Shown here: piece by piece, positions 63,227-64,000 of the stretch | How the letters are laid out: every line of letters begins with the position of its first letter | Numbering within the stretch: position 1 is the first letter of the stretch | Assembly: GCA_045568635.1 (NCBI GenBank) | Contig: JBJLAO010000003.1 | Coordinates: 434,001 to 498,000, forward strand | DNA length: 64,000 nt | Source of the DNA: MedAcidi-G1 sp000817085 | GTDB lineage: Bacteria > Actinomycetota > Acidimicrobiia > Acidimicrobiales > MedAcidi-G1 | Direction of reading: 5' to 3' | Notes under the pieces: model-generated | Seen by the model: the letters and a program-made list of their open reading frames with translations, nothing else | Database searches by the model: none | Told to the model about the DNA's origin: nothing | Program-made: the position numbers and the translations under genes

Positions 63227-64000
63227 ATGGATGAACATCACGTAATAATTTCAGCGGATAGTCACTGTGGTGCAGATCTCCGTCAATATAAAGATTATTT
63301 GGAGACCAAATTTCATAATGAATTTGATGAGTGGGCAGATGTAATTGAAGCTGATCAAATCAAAATGGATGAACTATATGCAGGCTTAGAAAAATCACCG
63401 CGAAATGTTGGGATTGGCGGAGATCCCGAACTCGATGCGGATCGCAATTTTTCAAGTTCTCGTCGTCTAAAAGAGCAAGAAGACGATGGTGTCGTAGCTA
63501 CGGTACTTTTTCCCAATACCACACCACCTTTTGCACCACCCGCAGCCAGTCCTTTTGAAGCTCCTCCTTATAGTGATGATTTTGAAAAAAGATGGGCTGG
63601 TTTAAGAGCCCATAACCGGTGGTTAGCAGATTTTGTTTCTGAAGCACCCGAAAGACGTGCGGGAGTGGCACAGATTTTTCTTGGAGACGTTGAAGGTTCA
63701 GTAGAAGAAATTAAATGGGCATTCGACCATGGTTTAAGAGGGGGAATTTTGGTTCCTGGAGCTCCTCCTGATTCACCGTTTGAACCCTTATATTCACCAA
63801 GCTATGAACCTATATGGTCCACCGCAGCAGATTTTGAAATGCCTTTGAACCATCATGCTGGAGGAGCAACGCCCGATTTCGGATCTTATTTCCCAGCTTC
63901 ACTAGCTGTTTTTATGATTGAAGTTACGTGGTGGAGCCAAAGAGCCCTTTGGCATTTGATGTTTAGTGGAGTTTTTGAACGGCATCCAAATTTACAGTTC
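63227..64000 (+). CDS. Second amidohydrolase_2 family protein (truncated at window end)
   Basis: The first 258 codons of a paralogue of the preceding gene, starting MDEHHVIISADSHCGADLRQ and continuing with LRAHNRWLADFVSEAPERRAG, like the neighbour's SSDTHAGLQ and GARAHNRWLEEFC. It carries an insertion of about 10 prolines and alanines (FPNTTPPFAPPAASP) not seen in the first copy. The window ends before the late DYPHPE motif. Probably a duplicated pair with related substrates. Confidence 0.85.
   Translation, partial: MDEHHVIISADSHCGADLRQYKDYLETKFHNEFDEWADVIEADQIKMDELYAGLEKSPRNVGIGGDPELDADRNFSSSRRLKEQEDDGVVATVLFPNTTPPFAPPAASPFEAPPYSDDFEKRWAGLRAHNRWLADFVSEAPERRAGVAQIFLGDVEGSVEEIKWAFDHGLRGGILVPGAPPDSPFEPLYSPSYEPIWSTAADFEMPLNHHAGGATPDFGSYFPASLAVFMIEVTWWSQRALWHLMFSGVFERHPNLQF

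Overview
The window reads as the replication-origin region of a low-GC, AT-rich actinobacterium, most likely an uncultured marine-type member of the Acidimicrobiia or a neighbouring lineage. The class is inferred from synteny and protein families only; no rRNA gene is present. The support is the classic actinobacterial order parB-parA-(parS)-rsmG-jag-yidC-yidD-rnpA-rpmH // dnaA-dnaN-recF-DUF721-gyrB-gyrA-DUF3566-tRNA-Ile. It is flanked by other actinobacterial neighbours: pcnA/cca, a DUF6049 protein, trxB-trxA, a CwlM-like protein, DUF5318, pstP-like and pknB-like genes, a trpG/pabA-type amidotransferase and crgA. Genes left of about 26.1 kb down to parB lie mostly on the minus strand and those to the right on the plus strand, as expected for divergence from an origin at about 26-28 kb.

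Layout. 0-6.5 kb: end of a proline racemase-family gene, an ornithine cyclodeaminase-family reductase, then a branched-chain-type (HAAT/Liv) ABC transporter packed into two giant genes, an MFS-LivF fusion and a LivH-LivM-LivG fusion. 6.5-15 kb (minus strand): MscS channel, dnaB, rplI, an unusual rpsR, ssb, rpsF, panB, DUF5318, the CCA-adding/poly(A) polymerase family gene and an HDAC-like deacetylase. 15-20.7 kb (plus): a DUF6049 secreted protein that seems to use a non-canonical start codon, DegV, trxB, trxA and a CwlM-like pseudo-amidase. 20.7-26.1 kb (minus): partition genes, two perfect parS sites in a 61-bp tandem repeat, and the yidC/rnpA/rpmH block. 26.1-36 kb (plus): the initiation and gyrase block. 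36-52 kb: accessory metabolism, six tRNAs in total between 35.8 and 49.8 kb, the PP2C/PknB signalling pair, crgA and xseAB. 52.3-64 kb: a catabolic and transport operon headed by a very unusual 1015-residue lipoprotein that joins three different solute-binding-protein folds, followed by a strong terminator hairpin, livF, livG, an acyl-CoA synthetase, livH, livM, an acetoacetate decarboxylase-like gene and two paralogous amidohydrolases, the second cut by the window edge.

The most notable items are the triple solute-binding-protein fusion with unequal codon usage along its length, the MFS-ABC ATPase fusion beside a three-domain LivHMG polypeptide, and the liv/acyl-CoA-synthetase/decarboxylase/amidohydrolase cluster, which looks like an uptake-and-activation system for an organic acid. 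Smaller points are a frameshifted aldo/keto reductase, a ribosomal protein S18 without zinc cysteines and with a long acidic tail, a small unannotated gene after tRNA-Ile, and an isolated perfect DnaA box at 48.8 kb. All functional statements rest on motif recognition by eye; no database search was run.
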